Assembly: GCA_016716065.1 (NCBI GenBank)
Contig: JADJXA010000001.1
Location: 372,001 to 436,000, forward strand
DNA: 64,000 nucleotides
Direction of reading: 5' to 3'
Source: Candidatus Leptovillus gracilis
Lineage (GTDB): Bacteria; Chloroflexota; Anaerolineae; Promineifilales; Promineifilaceae
A program made the translations under genes and the position numbers. Below, one piece after another: positions 16,706-25,206 of this stretch; position 1 is the stretch's first letter; the number at the start of each line of letters is the position of its first letter. A model generated the notes under the pieces. That model ran no database searches. It was given only the letters and a program-made list of their open reading frames with translations, and was not told where the DNA came from.

Positions 16706-17593
16706 CTACTCGTTCTGCGATGGCATTCCGGCCAGAAGCATCACCAAATCGTCGGCATCGAACAGGTAACTTTCGCCGCAGAAATGGCAGTTGACTACCG
16801 CTTCCCCTTCGCTGGCTAACAGATCCTCCAACCCGGCCCGGCCCAGGTTGATGAGCGCCTGCTCCGAACGCTCCTGGCTGCAATTACACTGGTAGAGTAA
16901 CGGCCGTTTCTCCAACACCTCATAGGCCATGCCCGTAAAAATCAGGGCCAGCAAATCTTCCGGCTTCTCCCCCTCGTACAGCAGCTTTTCGATAGGCGGC
17001 AGGGCGCGCACCCGATCAATCAACTGTTGGATGCTTTTTTCCTCGTAAGGCGGCAGCGCCTGAAGCAAAAAGCCAGACGACGCGATAATCTGGCCCGTCT
17101 CGTCCGTGAGCGCCCCAATTTCCACCGCCGACAACACTTGCTCCGACTGATTGAGGAAAAAGGTGAGGTCGGCGTCCACCGTGCCGGTTTGCAAAGGCAC
17201 CACGCTTTCCACCGGCTCCTTCAACTTTAAGTCGCGCACCACGGTCAGGAAACCAATATCGCCCACCGCGCCGCCGACGTTGTGCTGCCCGTTGACCACC
17301 GGTAAGTTTAGCTGCGGATTGCCCACGTAGCCGCGTATACGGCCGTAAGCGTCCGACTCCACCAACAATTTTTCCAGCGGCCCGTCCCCTTCCAGCTTAA
17401 TGGCAACTCGCTGCCCAATCTTGAGCAATGCGCCCATCAGCGCGCCGCCGGTCAGTCCGCGCGCCAGGGCAGCGGCGGCCGTCGGCGCTGCCTCGTGCCG
17501 CCGCGCCGCTTCATTCGCCAGATGGGTTGTCACACAGGCCAGGCCGCGCACCCCGGTTTCTCTGGCAATGACACGAATTAAGTAATCTTCCAC
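16706..17593 (-). CDS. hslO: Redox-regulated chaperone Hsp33
   Basis: 295 residues starting at a GTG with GAGG seven bases upstream. N-terminal Hsp33 fold; the C-terminal redox switch has four zinc cysteines, C236-X-C238 and C269-XX-C272. Under oxidising stress zinc is lost, disulfides form and the protein holds unfolding clients. Length and motif order are normal. Monocistronic; a 516-base repeat region lies upstream. Confidence 0.96.
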   Translation of the reverse strand: MEDYLIRVIARETGVRGLACVTTHLANEAARRHEAAPTAAAALARGLTGGALMGALLKIGQRVAIKLEGDGPLEKLLVESDAYGRIRGYVGNPQLNLPVVNGQHNVGGAVGDIGFLTVVRDLKLKEPVESVVPLQTGTVDADLTFFLNQSEQVLSAVEIGALTDETGQIIASSGFLLQALPPYEEKSIQQLIDRVRALPPIEKLLYEGEKPEDLLALIFTGMAYEVLEKRPLLYQCNCSQERSEQALINLGRAGLEDLLASEGEAVVNCHFCGESYLFDADDLVMLLAGMPSQNE

Positions 17594-17697
17594 AATGGAC
17601 CTCGTTTGGTATTCGGTGTTCAGTCAGCTCGCAATTTTAACAAAGGGAAGGCACAACTCCTACATTTCTCGCTGGGCTTAGCATTTCTCAAATTAAC

Positions 17698-18015
17698 AAG
17701 GGAGACATCATGAGTAGGCTGCACCCACCACCACGAATGAAAGCCCTGGGAGCGCAGGCGTCTCGCCTGCCTGAGCGGACGGGACGTCCGCGCTCTCATT
17801 TTCAAGGGAGACATCATGAGTGGGCTGCACCCACCACCACGAATGAAAACCCTGGGAGCACAGGCGCCTCGCCTGCCTGGGCGGACGGGACGTCCGCGCT
17901 CCCATTTTCAAGGGAGACATCATGAGTGGGCTGCACCCACCACCACGAATGAAAACCCTGGGAGCGCAGGCGTCTCGCCTGCCGGGGCGGACGGGACGTC
18001 CGCGCTCCCATTTTC
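17698..18015. repeat. Three tandem copies of a 106-bp element
   Basis: Units begin at 17698, 17804 and 17910 with AAGGGAGACATCATGAG, followed by GCTGCACCCACCACCACGAA and two short hairpins (GCAGGCG-TCT-CGCCTGC and GCGGACG-GGA-CGTCCGC). A fourth start is truncated at 18016. Copies differ by a few bases. A single inverted copy is at 60468-60574. Open frames over it on both strands are by-products. The rest of 17594-18109 holds only flanking sequence, including GAAGCATCC words. Confidence 0.92.
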
Positions 18016-18109
18016 AAGGGAGGTGTCATGCTGAGGTCCTCCGAAGCATCCCATTCTACTGAAAAATCCGAGGCCGTAGGATGCTTCACTTTTGTCACCT
18101 TGTCAGATG

Positions 18110-18748
18110 TCACCCACTCACGTCCACATCCAAAATACGGTAGGGGTACACATTCAGCACGGCCGTGTCGCCAAATTGGGTTTGGCGCGGGGTATCGGAG
18201 CGGTAGATGTGGATATGACCGTGCAGCAAATAACGGGGTTTGAACAGGCGCATCAGCGTGAGGAAAACTTTAAAGCCGGTGTGAGGCAAATCGGGGCGAT
18301 CGTGGATGCCGAAAGGCGGGGAATGGGTGACGAGGATGTCCAGGTAACGGCCGTACCGACTCCGGTTCATCAGCAGACGCGGGGCCAACTGCGAAAACTG
18401 CCAGCGCATCTCCCGTTCGCTGTACATCAGCGTCGCCTGCGGCCGGTAACGCATGGAGCCTTCCAACCCGGCCAGCAGCAGCCCATCATGGCTGACAGTC
18501 TGACCGTGTATGTCCATACCGCCGGGCACATTGAAGAGAACACGGCCGTCGGCCGTATACTGCGGACCCTGGTCATGGTTGCCGCGCACATACACCAGCG
18601 GCACATCCATCGCCGAAATCAAAAAATCCAGATAGTAATATGGCAGGTCGCCGCAGCCTATCAGCAGCTCCACGTCCGGATAACACTGCCGCACCTGGCT
18701 GTGATACAGCGTTTCCAACACCCGGTCACTGACCGCCATAATTTTCAT
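18110..18748 (-). CDS. Metallophosphoesterase
   Basis: 212 residues of the calcineurin-like phosphoesterase fold. Metal-binding motifs: SD near residue 7 (where the family has D-x-H, His is replaced here by Arg), GCGDLP (31-36), GNHD (56-59), VTHSPP (about 140-145) and HGHIH (about 175-179). It hydrolyses a phosphate ester; the substrate is not identifiable. Its ATG overlaps the stop of the upstream MazG-like gene by four bases (ATGA), so the two are translated together. Confidence 0.88.
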   Translation of the reverse strand: MKIMAVSDRVLETLYHSQVRQCYPDVELLIGCGDLPYYYLDFLISAMDVPLVYVRGNHDQGPQYTADGRVLFNVPGGMDIHGQTVSHDGLLLAGLEGSMRYRPQATLMYSEREMRWQFSQLAPRLLMNRSRYGRYLDILVTHSPPFGIHDRPDLPHTGFKVFLTLMRLFKPRYLLHGHIHIYRSDTPRQTQFGDTAVLNVYPYRILDVDVSG

Positions 18749-19050
18749 GGATCAGGCCACTCCCGGCCATGATTGATCGCCAACTTATCCAAAATCGCCT
18801 GCTCCAGATCAATGCCGGTCACACTGGCTAATTGCAGCAGGTACAGAGCCACGTCAGCCAATTCACCGGCCAATTCGGCTGGCGCTTTCACCTCTTCTTG
18901 CCACTGGAAGTGTTCCAGCACCTCCGCCGCCTCAATCGCCAGCGACGCCACCAGGTTGCGCGGCGTTTGTGGTTTTGGCGAATCAATCGCATACCACCCC
19001 TTGCCGTCCACAAAAGCGTGCATCCGTGCTTCTAACTCTTTCAGTTCCAT
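18745..19050 (-). CDS. MazG-like nucleotide pyrophosphohydrolase
   Basis: 101 residues from ATG 19050 (the frame runs further back but the family begins at MELKELEARM). The alpha-helical NTP-PPase core has the metal motif EAAEVLEHFQWQ (about 41-52) and ELADVALYLLQLA (about 64-76). Proteins of this type (dCTPase/RS21-C6-like) cleave damaged or surplus dNTPs to NMP and pyrophosphate. Coupled by ATGA overlap to a metallophosphoesterase. Confidence 0.88.
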   Translation of the reverse strand: MELKELEARMHAFVDGKGWYAIDSPKPQTPRNLVASLAIEAAEVLEHFQWQEEVKAPAELAGELADVALYLLQLASVTGIDLEQAILDKLAINHGREWPDP

Positions 19051-19108
19051 GAAATTCCAACCAACTCGTTCTTCTCTTTCTCCAGTTCCTATTCTATGGG
19101 CAGCATTT

Positions 19109-19152
19109 AAAAAAGTAAAACGTAACATGCTTGCCAGCATGTTACGTTTTAC
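19109..19152 (-). terminator. Intrinsic terminator after gap
   Basis: GTAAAACGTAACATGCT (19115-19131) and its exact reverse complement (19136-19152) form a 17-bp stem with a four-base loop, followed on the reverse strand by TTTTTT. It ends gap before the MazG-like gene. A smaller hairpin (GGCGATTT-GGG-AAATCGCC) sits at 19172-19189. Confidence 0.9.
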
Positions 19153-19203
19153 CGCTTACTAACCTGTGGCGTAGGCGATTTGGGAAATCGCCCTACACGC
19201 CAA

Positions 19204-20202
19204 TTAATGTTTCGCCATGTGCTGGATCAGGTCCAGGCATTTGCAGGAATAGCCCCATTCATTGTCGTACCAGGCCACAACCTTCACGAAGGTGGGAGTC
19301 AGGGCAATGCCGGCCCCGGCGTCGAAGATAGAGGTGCGCGGGTCGCCCAGGAAGTCGGTGGAAACAACAGCGTCTTCCGTGTAGCCCAAGATACCGGCCA
19401 TTTCACCTTCAGAAGCCGCTTTCATAGCCGCTTTAATTTCATCGTAGGAGGCTGGTTTAGCTAGATTCACTGTCAGATCAACCACCGAGACGTTGGGGGT
19501 GGGGACGCGGAAGGACATGCCCGTCAGTTTGCCGTTCAGGGCAGGGATGACCTTGCCCACAGCTTTGGCCGCGCCGGTGGAGGAGGGGATGATGTTTTGC
19601 GCCGCGCCGCGCCCACCGCGCCAATCTTTGGCCGAGGGACCGTCTACCGTTTTCTGGGTGGCGGTGGTGGCGTGGACGGTAGTCATCAGGCCATCGGTGA
19701 TGCCAAAATTGTCGTGCAGCACTTTGGCGATGGGAGCCAGGCAGTTGGTGGTGCAAGAAGCGTTGGACACGATAGCCTGGCCGGCGTAGGTTTCATGGTT
19801 CACACCCATCACAAACATCGGCGTCGCGTCTTTGGACGGGGCAGACATGACCACGCGCTTGGCGCCGGCTTCGATGTGGGCCAGGGTTTTTTCTTCGGTC
19901 AGGAACAGGCCGGTGGCTTCTAAGACGTATTCAGCGCCAACTTCGTCCCACTTCAAATTCTTCGGGTCTTTTTCGGCGGTGACGCGAATGGTTTTGCCAT
20001 TGACAACCAGGTTGCCATCTTTCACTGCCACCGTGCCGTCGAACTGACCGTGCGTGGAATCGTATTTCAGCATGTAGGCAATGTAGTCCACGTCAATCAG
20101 GTCGTTGATACCGACAACTTCTACGCCGTCCACTTCAACGGTGCGACGGAAGAATAAACGGCCGATGCGGCCAAACCCATTAATACCAATTTTAATCGTC
20201 AT
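19204..20202 (-). CDS. gap: Glyceraldehyde-3-phosphate dehydrogenase
   Basis: 332 residues; GGAG upstream. NAD-binding GINGFGRIGR at residues 6-15, active-site C150 in SNASCTTNCL, catalytic H177 in TTVHATTATQ. Phosphorylating type I enzyme of glycolysis and gluconeogenesis. It carries no ACGGCCGT palindrome, unlike most neighbours, as expected for a very conserved gene. yvcK is upstream on the same strand, separated by a weak hairpin at 20283-20301. Confidence 0.97.
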   Translation of the reverse strand: MTIKIGINGFGRIGRLFFRRTVEVDGVEVVGINDLIDVDYIAYMLKYDSTHGQFDGTVAVKDGNLVVNGKTIRVTAEKDPKNLKWDEVGAEYVLEATGLFLTEEKTLAHIEAGAKRVVMSAPSKDATPMFVMGVNHETYAGQAIVSNASCTTNCLAPIAKVLHDNFGITDGLMTTVHATTATQKTVDGPSAKDWRGGRGAAQNIIPSSTGAAKAVGKVIPALNGKLTGMSFRVPTPNVSVVDLTVNLAKPASYDEIKAAMKAASEGEMAGILGYTEDAVVSTDFLGDPRTSIFDAGAGIALTPTFVKVVAWYDNEWGYSCKCLDLIQHMAKH

Positions 20203-20310
20203 AGGAGGTCTCCTTTTGGTTTAGTTGCGAGCAAAATCTCGCTAATTGTAACGCCAACACGAAGGTAACAAAACGTCATATGTCATGTGTTTAACATGAC
20301 GGATCACGCA

Positions 20311-21636
20311 TTAGCTTAACAAATTCACGACAGCGCGCGCCAATTTTTGGCTGTCGTGGCGCCACGGCCGTTTCTCATCTACCAGATCGGCCGTTATCAT
20401 GCGCACGGCGGTCGGGGCTGCCGGCTCCACGTACATTGTCTGCCCACCCCCCGTTTGTGGTGGAACCGTCAGGTTATCATTTGCCAGGACAATATCCAGA
20501 AAGTTGGTGGGAAGGTGCTGTAGAATCGCTGCGACGTGATCGGCAACAGTGTAATTATCCGTCTCCCCCGGCTGAATGGCAAGGTTACAAATGTAAATCT
20601 TAGGTGCGCGGGCGTGTTGCAGGGCTGTAGCCAGATCCGGGATGAGCAAATTGGGCAAAATACTGGTGTACAGGCTGCCTGGCCCCATCACAATCAGGTC
20701 AGCCTGTAAGATGGCTTTGAGTACCGGCGGGTAAGCGTGTACCCGGTCTGGTTCCAGGCACAGGTGTTGGATGTGGCCGCCAGCCTCCGGTATAGCCGAT
20801 TCGCCTACAACACGCCGCACCCGTCCATCCACCAGTACGTCGGCGACCAGGGTGATGGGTTCCAGGGTGGAGGGCAAAACGCGCCCGCGCAAACCCAGCA
20901 CCCGCTCCGCGGCCAACAGCGCTTCGTCAAAGCTGCCGGTGATGCCGGTGAGGGCGGCCAGGAGCAAGTTGCCAAATGCGTGACCCTGGAGTTCGGAACG
21001 GCCGTTCCCCGCCCCATTTTCGCTCATCTGGCCTGCCACCGACCCACCGAAGCGATATTGCAGCACCTGGGTCATCAACGTCTCGTCGCGGGACAAGGCG
21101 GCGATGTTGTTGCGAAAGTCGCCTGGCGGCAGCAGGCCCAAATCGCGCCGCAGCCGGCCGCTGCTGCCGCCATCGTCGGCTACGGTGACAACGGCCGTAA
21201 TGTTCCGCGTATACTCCCGCAGCCCGCGCAGCAGCGTCGGCATCCCCGTGCCGCCGCCAATCGCCACAATATGCGGCCCGCGCCCCTGCCGGCTGAAGTG
21301 GTACAAAGACTCCGCCACGCCTTCATCTGCCCGGCGAAATGGGGCGATCAGCGTGTGCCCCAGACGATACACCGCCAACAGCATGATCGCGCCGCCCACG
21401 GCAAACGGCAGCACAATACGCCAGGCAACCGGCAAAAATTGTAGGGTCAAGATGTCGTACACAATTTGCGGCAGCCAATTCAGGCGATGCAGCACCAAAA
21501 TCGTATAAACCGACCCCATACCAGCAATCAAACCGCCCAGGCCCAACAGCAGCAGCCAACGCTTCACACCGATGCCCGGTATCACCCAGCGGGAATTGGG
21601 CATTCGTTTACCTAATTGAAAAAACTTCTTGCGCAT
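20311..21636 (-). CDS. yvcK: YvcK/CofD-like gluconeogenesis factor with membrane anchor
   Basis: 441 residues from ATG 21636. The first 110 residues have two hydrophobic segments (about 26-48 and 60-85), then the CofD-like Rossmann domain starts with IVAIGGGTGMPTLLRGLREY; DDGGSSGRLRRDLG and PPGDFRN follow. Soluble YvcK of Bacillus is needed on gluconeogenic carbon sources and for cell shape, and binds UDP-sugars. The N-terminal membrane part is an added feature that appears in other Chloroflexota/Actinobacteria-like versions. gap downstream on the same strand fits a carbon-metabolism link. Confidence 0.9.
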   Translation of the reverse strand: MRKKFFQLGKRMPNSRWVIPGIGVKRWLLLLGLGGLIAGMGSVYTILVLHRLNWLPQIVYDILTLQFLPVAWRIVLPFAVGGAIMLLAVYRLGHTLIAPFRRADEGVAESLYHFSRQGRGPHIVAIGGGTGMPTLLRGLREYTRNITAVVTVADDGGSSGRLRRDLGLLPPGDFRNNIAALSRDETLMTQVLQYRFGGSVAGQMSENGAGNGRSELQGHAFGNLLLAALTGITGSFDEALLAAERVLGLRGRVLPSTLEPITLVADVLVDGRVRRVVGESAIPEAGGHIQHLCLEPDRVHAYPPVLKAILQADLIVMGPGSLYTSILPNLLIPDLATALQHARAPKIYICNLAIQPGETDNYTVADHVAAILQHLPTNFLDIVLANDNLTVPPQTGGGQTMYVEPAAPTAVRMITADLVDEKRPWRHDSQKLARAVVNLLS

Positions 21637-21682
21637 CACTTTTATCCCTTGCCGCCCAAAACACCAACGTTTCGATTTTACC

Positions 21683-21718
21683 ACATGTAGAGACGTTGCA
21701 ATGCACGTCTCTACATGT
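21683..21718. repeat. Perfect 14-bp hairpin repeat
   Basis: ACATGTAGAGACGT, eight-base loop, ACGTCTCTACATGT. It lies directly before MITE-like copy B, whose far side is also followed by CTACATGTAG, so copy B may have inserted into this repeat. Confidence 0.7.
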
Positions 21719-21720
21719 CA

Positions 21721-21916
21721 GCAATTCTCAATTTGCCTGGGTGTGCTAGTAGGGGCGGGACGGCGCGGACGGGTAACAGCCGCAGCGGACGCCATTTTCC
21801 CGCGCCGTCTCGCCCAATGGGACCCAAAGAGGGGCGAGACAGGTGGGAGGCAAGGCATTGGTGATTGGCAAACATGTTGTCCCGCCCCTACGGCTGGATT
21901 GCAAATTGAGAATTGC
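21721..21916. repeat. MITE-like element, copy B
   Basis: 196 bp; terminal inverted repeats GCAATTCTCAATTTGC / GCAAATTGAGAATTGC are perfect. Its reverse complement matches 15012-15203. It fills most of the 21637-22107 spacer; the remainder shows ACAAAGACGCGGAGG words and no gene. Confidence 0.88.
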
Positions 21917-22107
21917 TGTCTACATGTAGGCAGTCGCCGTCTGGCAACCCCTCATCGCCTGTGTTATGATTTGGCATTGGCGATTGAGTTTCCTGAAAAA
22001 CACAAAGACGCGGAGGGATTCCTGCTCTGGAAACTGTGCGCCCGTGTACCTCTGCGTTACCTTTTTTCGGCAGACTCACAATTGACCATTAACAATTGGG
22101 AGCGTTT

Positions 22108-23166
22108 ATGAGAACCGTTTTTTGGAATGACAACAACGATACCGTCAACCTGATTGACCAGCGTAAGCTGCCCTGGGAATTCGAGGTGGCCACATACGAC
22201 GATTACCATGCCGTCGCCAGCGCCATCACCGAGATGGTGGTGCGCGGTGCGCCGGCCATTGGCGCCACGGCCGCCTTCGGCATGGCCCTGGCGGCGCGGC
22301 AAAGCCAGGCCACCGACCGGCTGGCTCTGCTGCGTGACCTGGAGGAAGCGGCGAAGGTGCTGAATGCGGCGCGGCCAACGGCCGTTAATCTCTCCTGGGC
22401 CGTCGCCCGCCTGCTGCGGGCCGCCAGCGAAGAACTGACCAGCGCCGACAACGTGCGCGACCACCTGCTGGCAGTCGCCCAACAAATCGCCGACGACGAC
22501 GTGGCCCTGAACAAACGCATGGCCGCCTACGGCGCAGAGTTAATCAGCGATGGCGACACCATCCTCCACCACTGCAACACCGGCGCGCTGGCGGCCGTAG
22601 ATTGGGGTACGGCGCTGGGCGTTATCTTCACTGCCCACGAGCAGGGCAAACAGATCCACGTCCTGGTGGACGAGACCCGCCCCCGGCTGCAAGGCGCGCG
22701 CCTGACCGCCTGGGAACTGCACCAGCGCGGCATCCCCTTCGACCTGATCGCCGACAACGCCGCCGGGCACTTCATGCGCACCGGCCAGGTGAACATTGTC
22801 CTGGTCGGCTCGGACCGCACGGCGGCCAACGGCGATGTGGCGAACAAAATCGGCACCTATAAGCTGGCAGTGGTCGCCAAAGAGAACGGCGTGCCGTTCT
22901 ACCCGGTGGTCCCCACCAGCACCATTGATCTGAACCTGGCCCATGGCGATTTGATCCCGATTGAAGAGCGGGACGCGGAGGAGGTGTTGACGGTGTTCGG
23001 CCACGCCATCGCCCCGACCAATTATTCGGCGCGTAATCCCGCCTTCGACGTGACGCCCCATCGCTATGTGACCGGCATTGTCACCGAGGCGGGCATCGTC
23101 TATCCGCCGTTTGTGAAGAATTTACGGCTGGCGGTGGAACAAGAGCAAAACAAAAAAGGAGAGTAA
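22108..23166 (+). CDS. mtnA: S-methyl-5-thioribose-1-phosphate isomerase
   Basis: 352 residues from ATG 22108 (a TTG at 22096 is less likely; GGGAG is upstream of the ATG). Motifs VRGAPAIGATAAFGMAL (45-61), active-site C156 in HHCNTGALA and D236 in SDRTAANGDVANKIGTY. It converts methylthioribose-1-phosphate to the ribulose form in the methionine salvage pathway. No other salvage gene is adjacent. Its stop codon is part of the following terminator. Confidence 0.96.
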   Translation: MRTVFWNDNNDTVNLIDQRKLPWEFEVATYDDYHAVASAITEMVVRGAPAIGATAAFGMALAARQSQATDRLALLRDLEEAAKVLNAARPTAVNLSWAVARLLRAASEELTSADNVRDHLLAVAQQIADDDVALNKRMAAYGAELISDGDTILHHCNTGALAAVDWGTALGVIFTAHEQGKQIHVLVDETRPRLQGARLTAWELHQRGIPFDLIADNAAGHFMRTGQVNIVLVGSDRTAANGDVANKIGTYKLAVVAKENGVPFYPVVPTSTIDLNLAHGDLIPIEERDAEEVLTVFGHAIAPTNYSARNPAFDVTPHRYVTGIVTEAGIVYPPFVKNLRLAVEQEQNKKGE

Positions 23167-23205
23167 AGTTGGCCGATTTCGCCAAATGAAATCGGCCAAC
23201 TTTTT
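23165..23205 (+). terminator. Intrinsic terminator of mtnA
   Basis: AAAGTTGGCCGATTT (23165-23179), nine-base loop, exact reverse complement (23189-23203), then TTTTT counted from 23201. An ATG in the loop (23186) is in frame with the next gene but unlikely to be its start. Confidence 0.9.
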
Positions 23206-23212
23206 ACAAAGC

Positions 23213-24010
23213 ATGGAAGACATTCCAGTCATCATCGTCTGCGGCGGGGAGGGCACACGGATGCGCGGCTCGACCAGCCGCAAGAAGGAACTTGTGGAAG
23301 TGGGCGGACGGCCGATTTTGTGGCACGTCATGCGTATATTTTCCGCCCACAACCTGAACCGTTTTGTCCTGGCGTTGGGGCATGGGCAGGACCAGATTCG
23401 CCGCTATTTCATGGAGTACGAATCCATGACGCGAGACATGACGCTGCACCTGGGCAAACCCGACCTGAGCCACCCGGAGGTGGAGTTTTACGGCCGTCCT
23501 GCGCACCCCACCTGGGAAATCTCACTGGTAGATACCGGCCTGCGCACGGAAAAAGCCAGCCGTATTGGCGGGGTCGCCAGTTACATCCGCGCCGACCGCT
23601 TTTTTGTAGCCTACGGCGACGATGTGAGCGACGTGAACCTGACCAACCTGATCCAGTTTCACAAAACACATGGCAAGATGGCGACGATAACGGCCGTGCA
23701 AACCACCCTGCAATATGGCGTCGTCGAAGCCACCGATGAGGGTCTTGTCACCGGCTTCCGCGAACGGCCGCAGCTTCCCTACTGGATCAACGGCGGCTTC
23801 ATGCTCTTCGAGCGCAAAGTGCTGGACCTCATCGGCGACGGCGACGGCGTGAACCTGGAAACGCAAATCCTGCCCCGTCTAGCCGAACAAGGCCAACTGA
23901 TGATCTACCGCCACACCGGCTTCTGGCAGTCCATGAACACCATGAAAGACACCATGCTCCTGGAAGAAATCTGGCAAAAAAACCCGCCCTGGAAGGTGTG
24001 GGAAGATTGA
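23213..24010 (+). CDS. rfbF: Glucose-1-phosphate cytidylyltransferase-like protein
   Basis: 265 residues from ATG 23213; the earlier ATG at 23186 lies in the mtnA terminator loop. Nucleotidyltransferase signature VIIVCGGEGTRM and the lysine in SRKKELVEVGG at the N-terminus; YGDDVSDVNL and WINGGFMLFERKV later, both typical of RfbF. It makes CDP-glucose from CTP and glucose-1-phosphate. The next gene is a CDP-glucose 4,6-dehydratase-like enzyme, so a CDP-deoxysugar for surface glycans is the likely product. Substrate is inferred from both. Confidence 0.88.
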   Translation: MEDIPVIIVCGGEGTRMRGSTSRKKELVEVGGRPILWHVMRIFSAHNLNRFVLALGHGQDQIRRYFMEYESMTRDMTLHLGKPDLSHPEVEFYGRPAHPTWEISLVDTGLRTEKASRIGGVASYIRADRFFVAYGDDVSDVNLTNLIQFHKTHGKMATITAVQTTLQYGVVEATDEGLVTGFRERPQLPYWINGGFMLFERKVLDLIGDGDGVNLETQILPRLAEQGQLMIYRHTGFWQSMNTMKDTMLLEEIWQKNPPWKVWED

Positions 24011-24013
24011 CGG

Positions 24014-24075
24014 AGTGTTCAGTGTTCAGTGTTCAGTATGGCACACTGGATACTGAACACTGAACACTGAACACT
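24014..24075. repeat. 26-bp perfect inverted repeat built from GTTCAGT units
   Basis: AGTGTTCAGTGTTCAGTGTT... (24014-24039) and its exact reverse complement (24050-24075) flank a ten-base loop. It begins four bases after the cytidylyltransferase stop and would form a very stable mRNA hairpin without a T-tract. Confidence 0.9.
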
Positions 24076-24100
24076 GACTACTGAACACGGGACTCTCAAC

Positions 24101-25072
24101 ATGAGCGACTTCTGGCAAGACAAACATGTCTTTATCACCGGCTGTTCCGGTCTGATGGGGTCCTGGCTGACGGCCGAATTAGCCGCCCAGGGGGCGCGCG
24201 TCGTTGGGCTGATTCGCAATCACACCAACGAGACGCAGCTCAACCGCAGCGGCATCATCAACCAGATTGATGTGGTGCAGGGCAACGTGTGCGATTACGA
24301 GTTGATGGAACGGACGCTGGCCGATTATGAGATAGACACAGTATTCCATCTGGCGGCGCAAACCCAGGTGGGCACAGCCAACCGCGTGCCCATGCCCACG
24401 TTCGAGACCAACATCAAAGGTACGTGGGTGATGTTGGAGGCGGCCCGGCGCAATCCCAGCATCCAACGCATTGTGGTCGCCAGCAGCGACAAGGCGTATG
24501 GAACCCATACCAGCCTGCCCTATCGCGAAGACACCCCACTACAAGGCCAACACCCCTACGACGTCTCTAAAAGCTGCGCCGACCTTATTGCCCGGACGTA
24601 TGCCCACACCTACGGCCTCCCGGTAACAGTAACCCGCTGCGCCAACCTGTATGGCGGCGGTGACCTGAATTGGAACCGCATCGTGCCTGGGACCATTCGC
24701 AGTGTCTTGCGAGGGGAACAGCCCATCATCCGCTCCGACGGCACCATGCGCCGCGACTACATCTTCATCAAAGATGTGGTGAGCGGCTGCTTGCAGGTGG
24801 CTGAAGCGATGCACCGGCCAGAAGTGCAGGGGCGGGCATTTAATTTGGGTATTGACAACCCAGTTTCGGTTTTGGAGATGGTGCAGACGATTATACGGTT
24901 GGCGGGTAACACGGCCGTGCAGCCCATTATTCTGGATGAGGTGCAGCATGAGATTCAGAACCAATACCTGTGTTCGGAAAAAGCGCGGCAGGTGTTGGGT
25001 TGGCAGCCCGTCTACAGCCTGGAAACAGGCCTGACAGAGACAATAACCTGGTATCGCCAGTTTTTGCAATAA
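24101..25072 (+). CDS. rfbG: CDP-glucose 4,6-dehydratase-like SDR
   Basis: 323 residues. Extended SDR: NAD-binding ITGCSGLMGSWL (11-22), SSDKAYG (about 127-133), catalytic YDVSK (about 150-154). The region RDYIFIKDVVSGCLQVAE binds the sugar nucleotide. It dehydrates CDP-glucose to the 4-keto-6-deoxy form, the second step after RfbF. GDP-mannose and dTDP-glucose dehydratases are related; the neighbour favours CDP-glucose. Cytoplasmic. Confidence 0.87.
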   Translation: MSDFWQDKHVFITGCSGLMGSWLTAELAAQGARVVGLIRNHTNETQLNRSGIINQIDVVQGNVCDYELMERTLADYEIDTVFHLAAQTQVGTANRVPMPTFETNIKGTWVMLEAARRNPSIQRIVVASSDKAYGTHTSLPYREDTPLQGQHPYDVSKSCADLIARTYAHTYGLPVTVTRCANLYGGGDLNWNRIVPGTIRSVLRGEQPIIRSDGTMRRDYIFIKDVVSGCLQVAEAMHRPEVQGRAFNLGIDNPVSVLEMVQTIIRLAGNTAVQPIILDEVQHEIQNQYLCSEKARQVLGWQPVYSLETGLTETITWYRQFLQ

Positions 25073-25080
25073 GAGGGTAT

Positions 25081-25172
25081 GCACCACGGAGACACGGAGG
25101 GCACTGAGTTTAGACCTGTAAATATTCCGTGCTCCTTCGGTTTCACTCAGGACAAGCCTCCGTGGTGCAATT
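25081..25172. repeat. Inverted repeat in a spacer
   Basis: GCACCACGGAG at the left end and CTCCGTGGTGC at the right end flank GACACGGAGGGCACTG and a divergent middle. Dispersed-repeat type, no gene in 25073-25206. Confidence 0.6.
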
Positions 25173-25206
25173 CCAGCGAGACTCTACGGTCACAAATTCT
25201 TTTGCA

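Noticed and set aside
17698..18015. Possible CRISPR array
   Set aside because: The 106-bp units are contiguous with no unique spacers and no cas gene is present.
17698..18113. Overlapping open frames on both strands across the 106-bp units
   Set aside because: All frames follow the repeat unit; they start and stop with it and encode the same word many times. They are by-products.
23186..23212. Start of the cytidylyltransferase at 23186
   Set aside because: That ATG lies in the loop of the mtnA terminator; the start at 23213 gives the family N-terminus.
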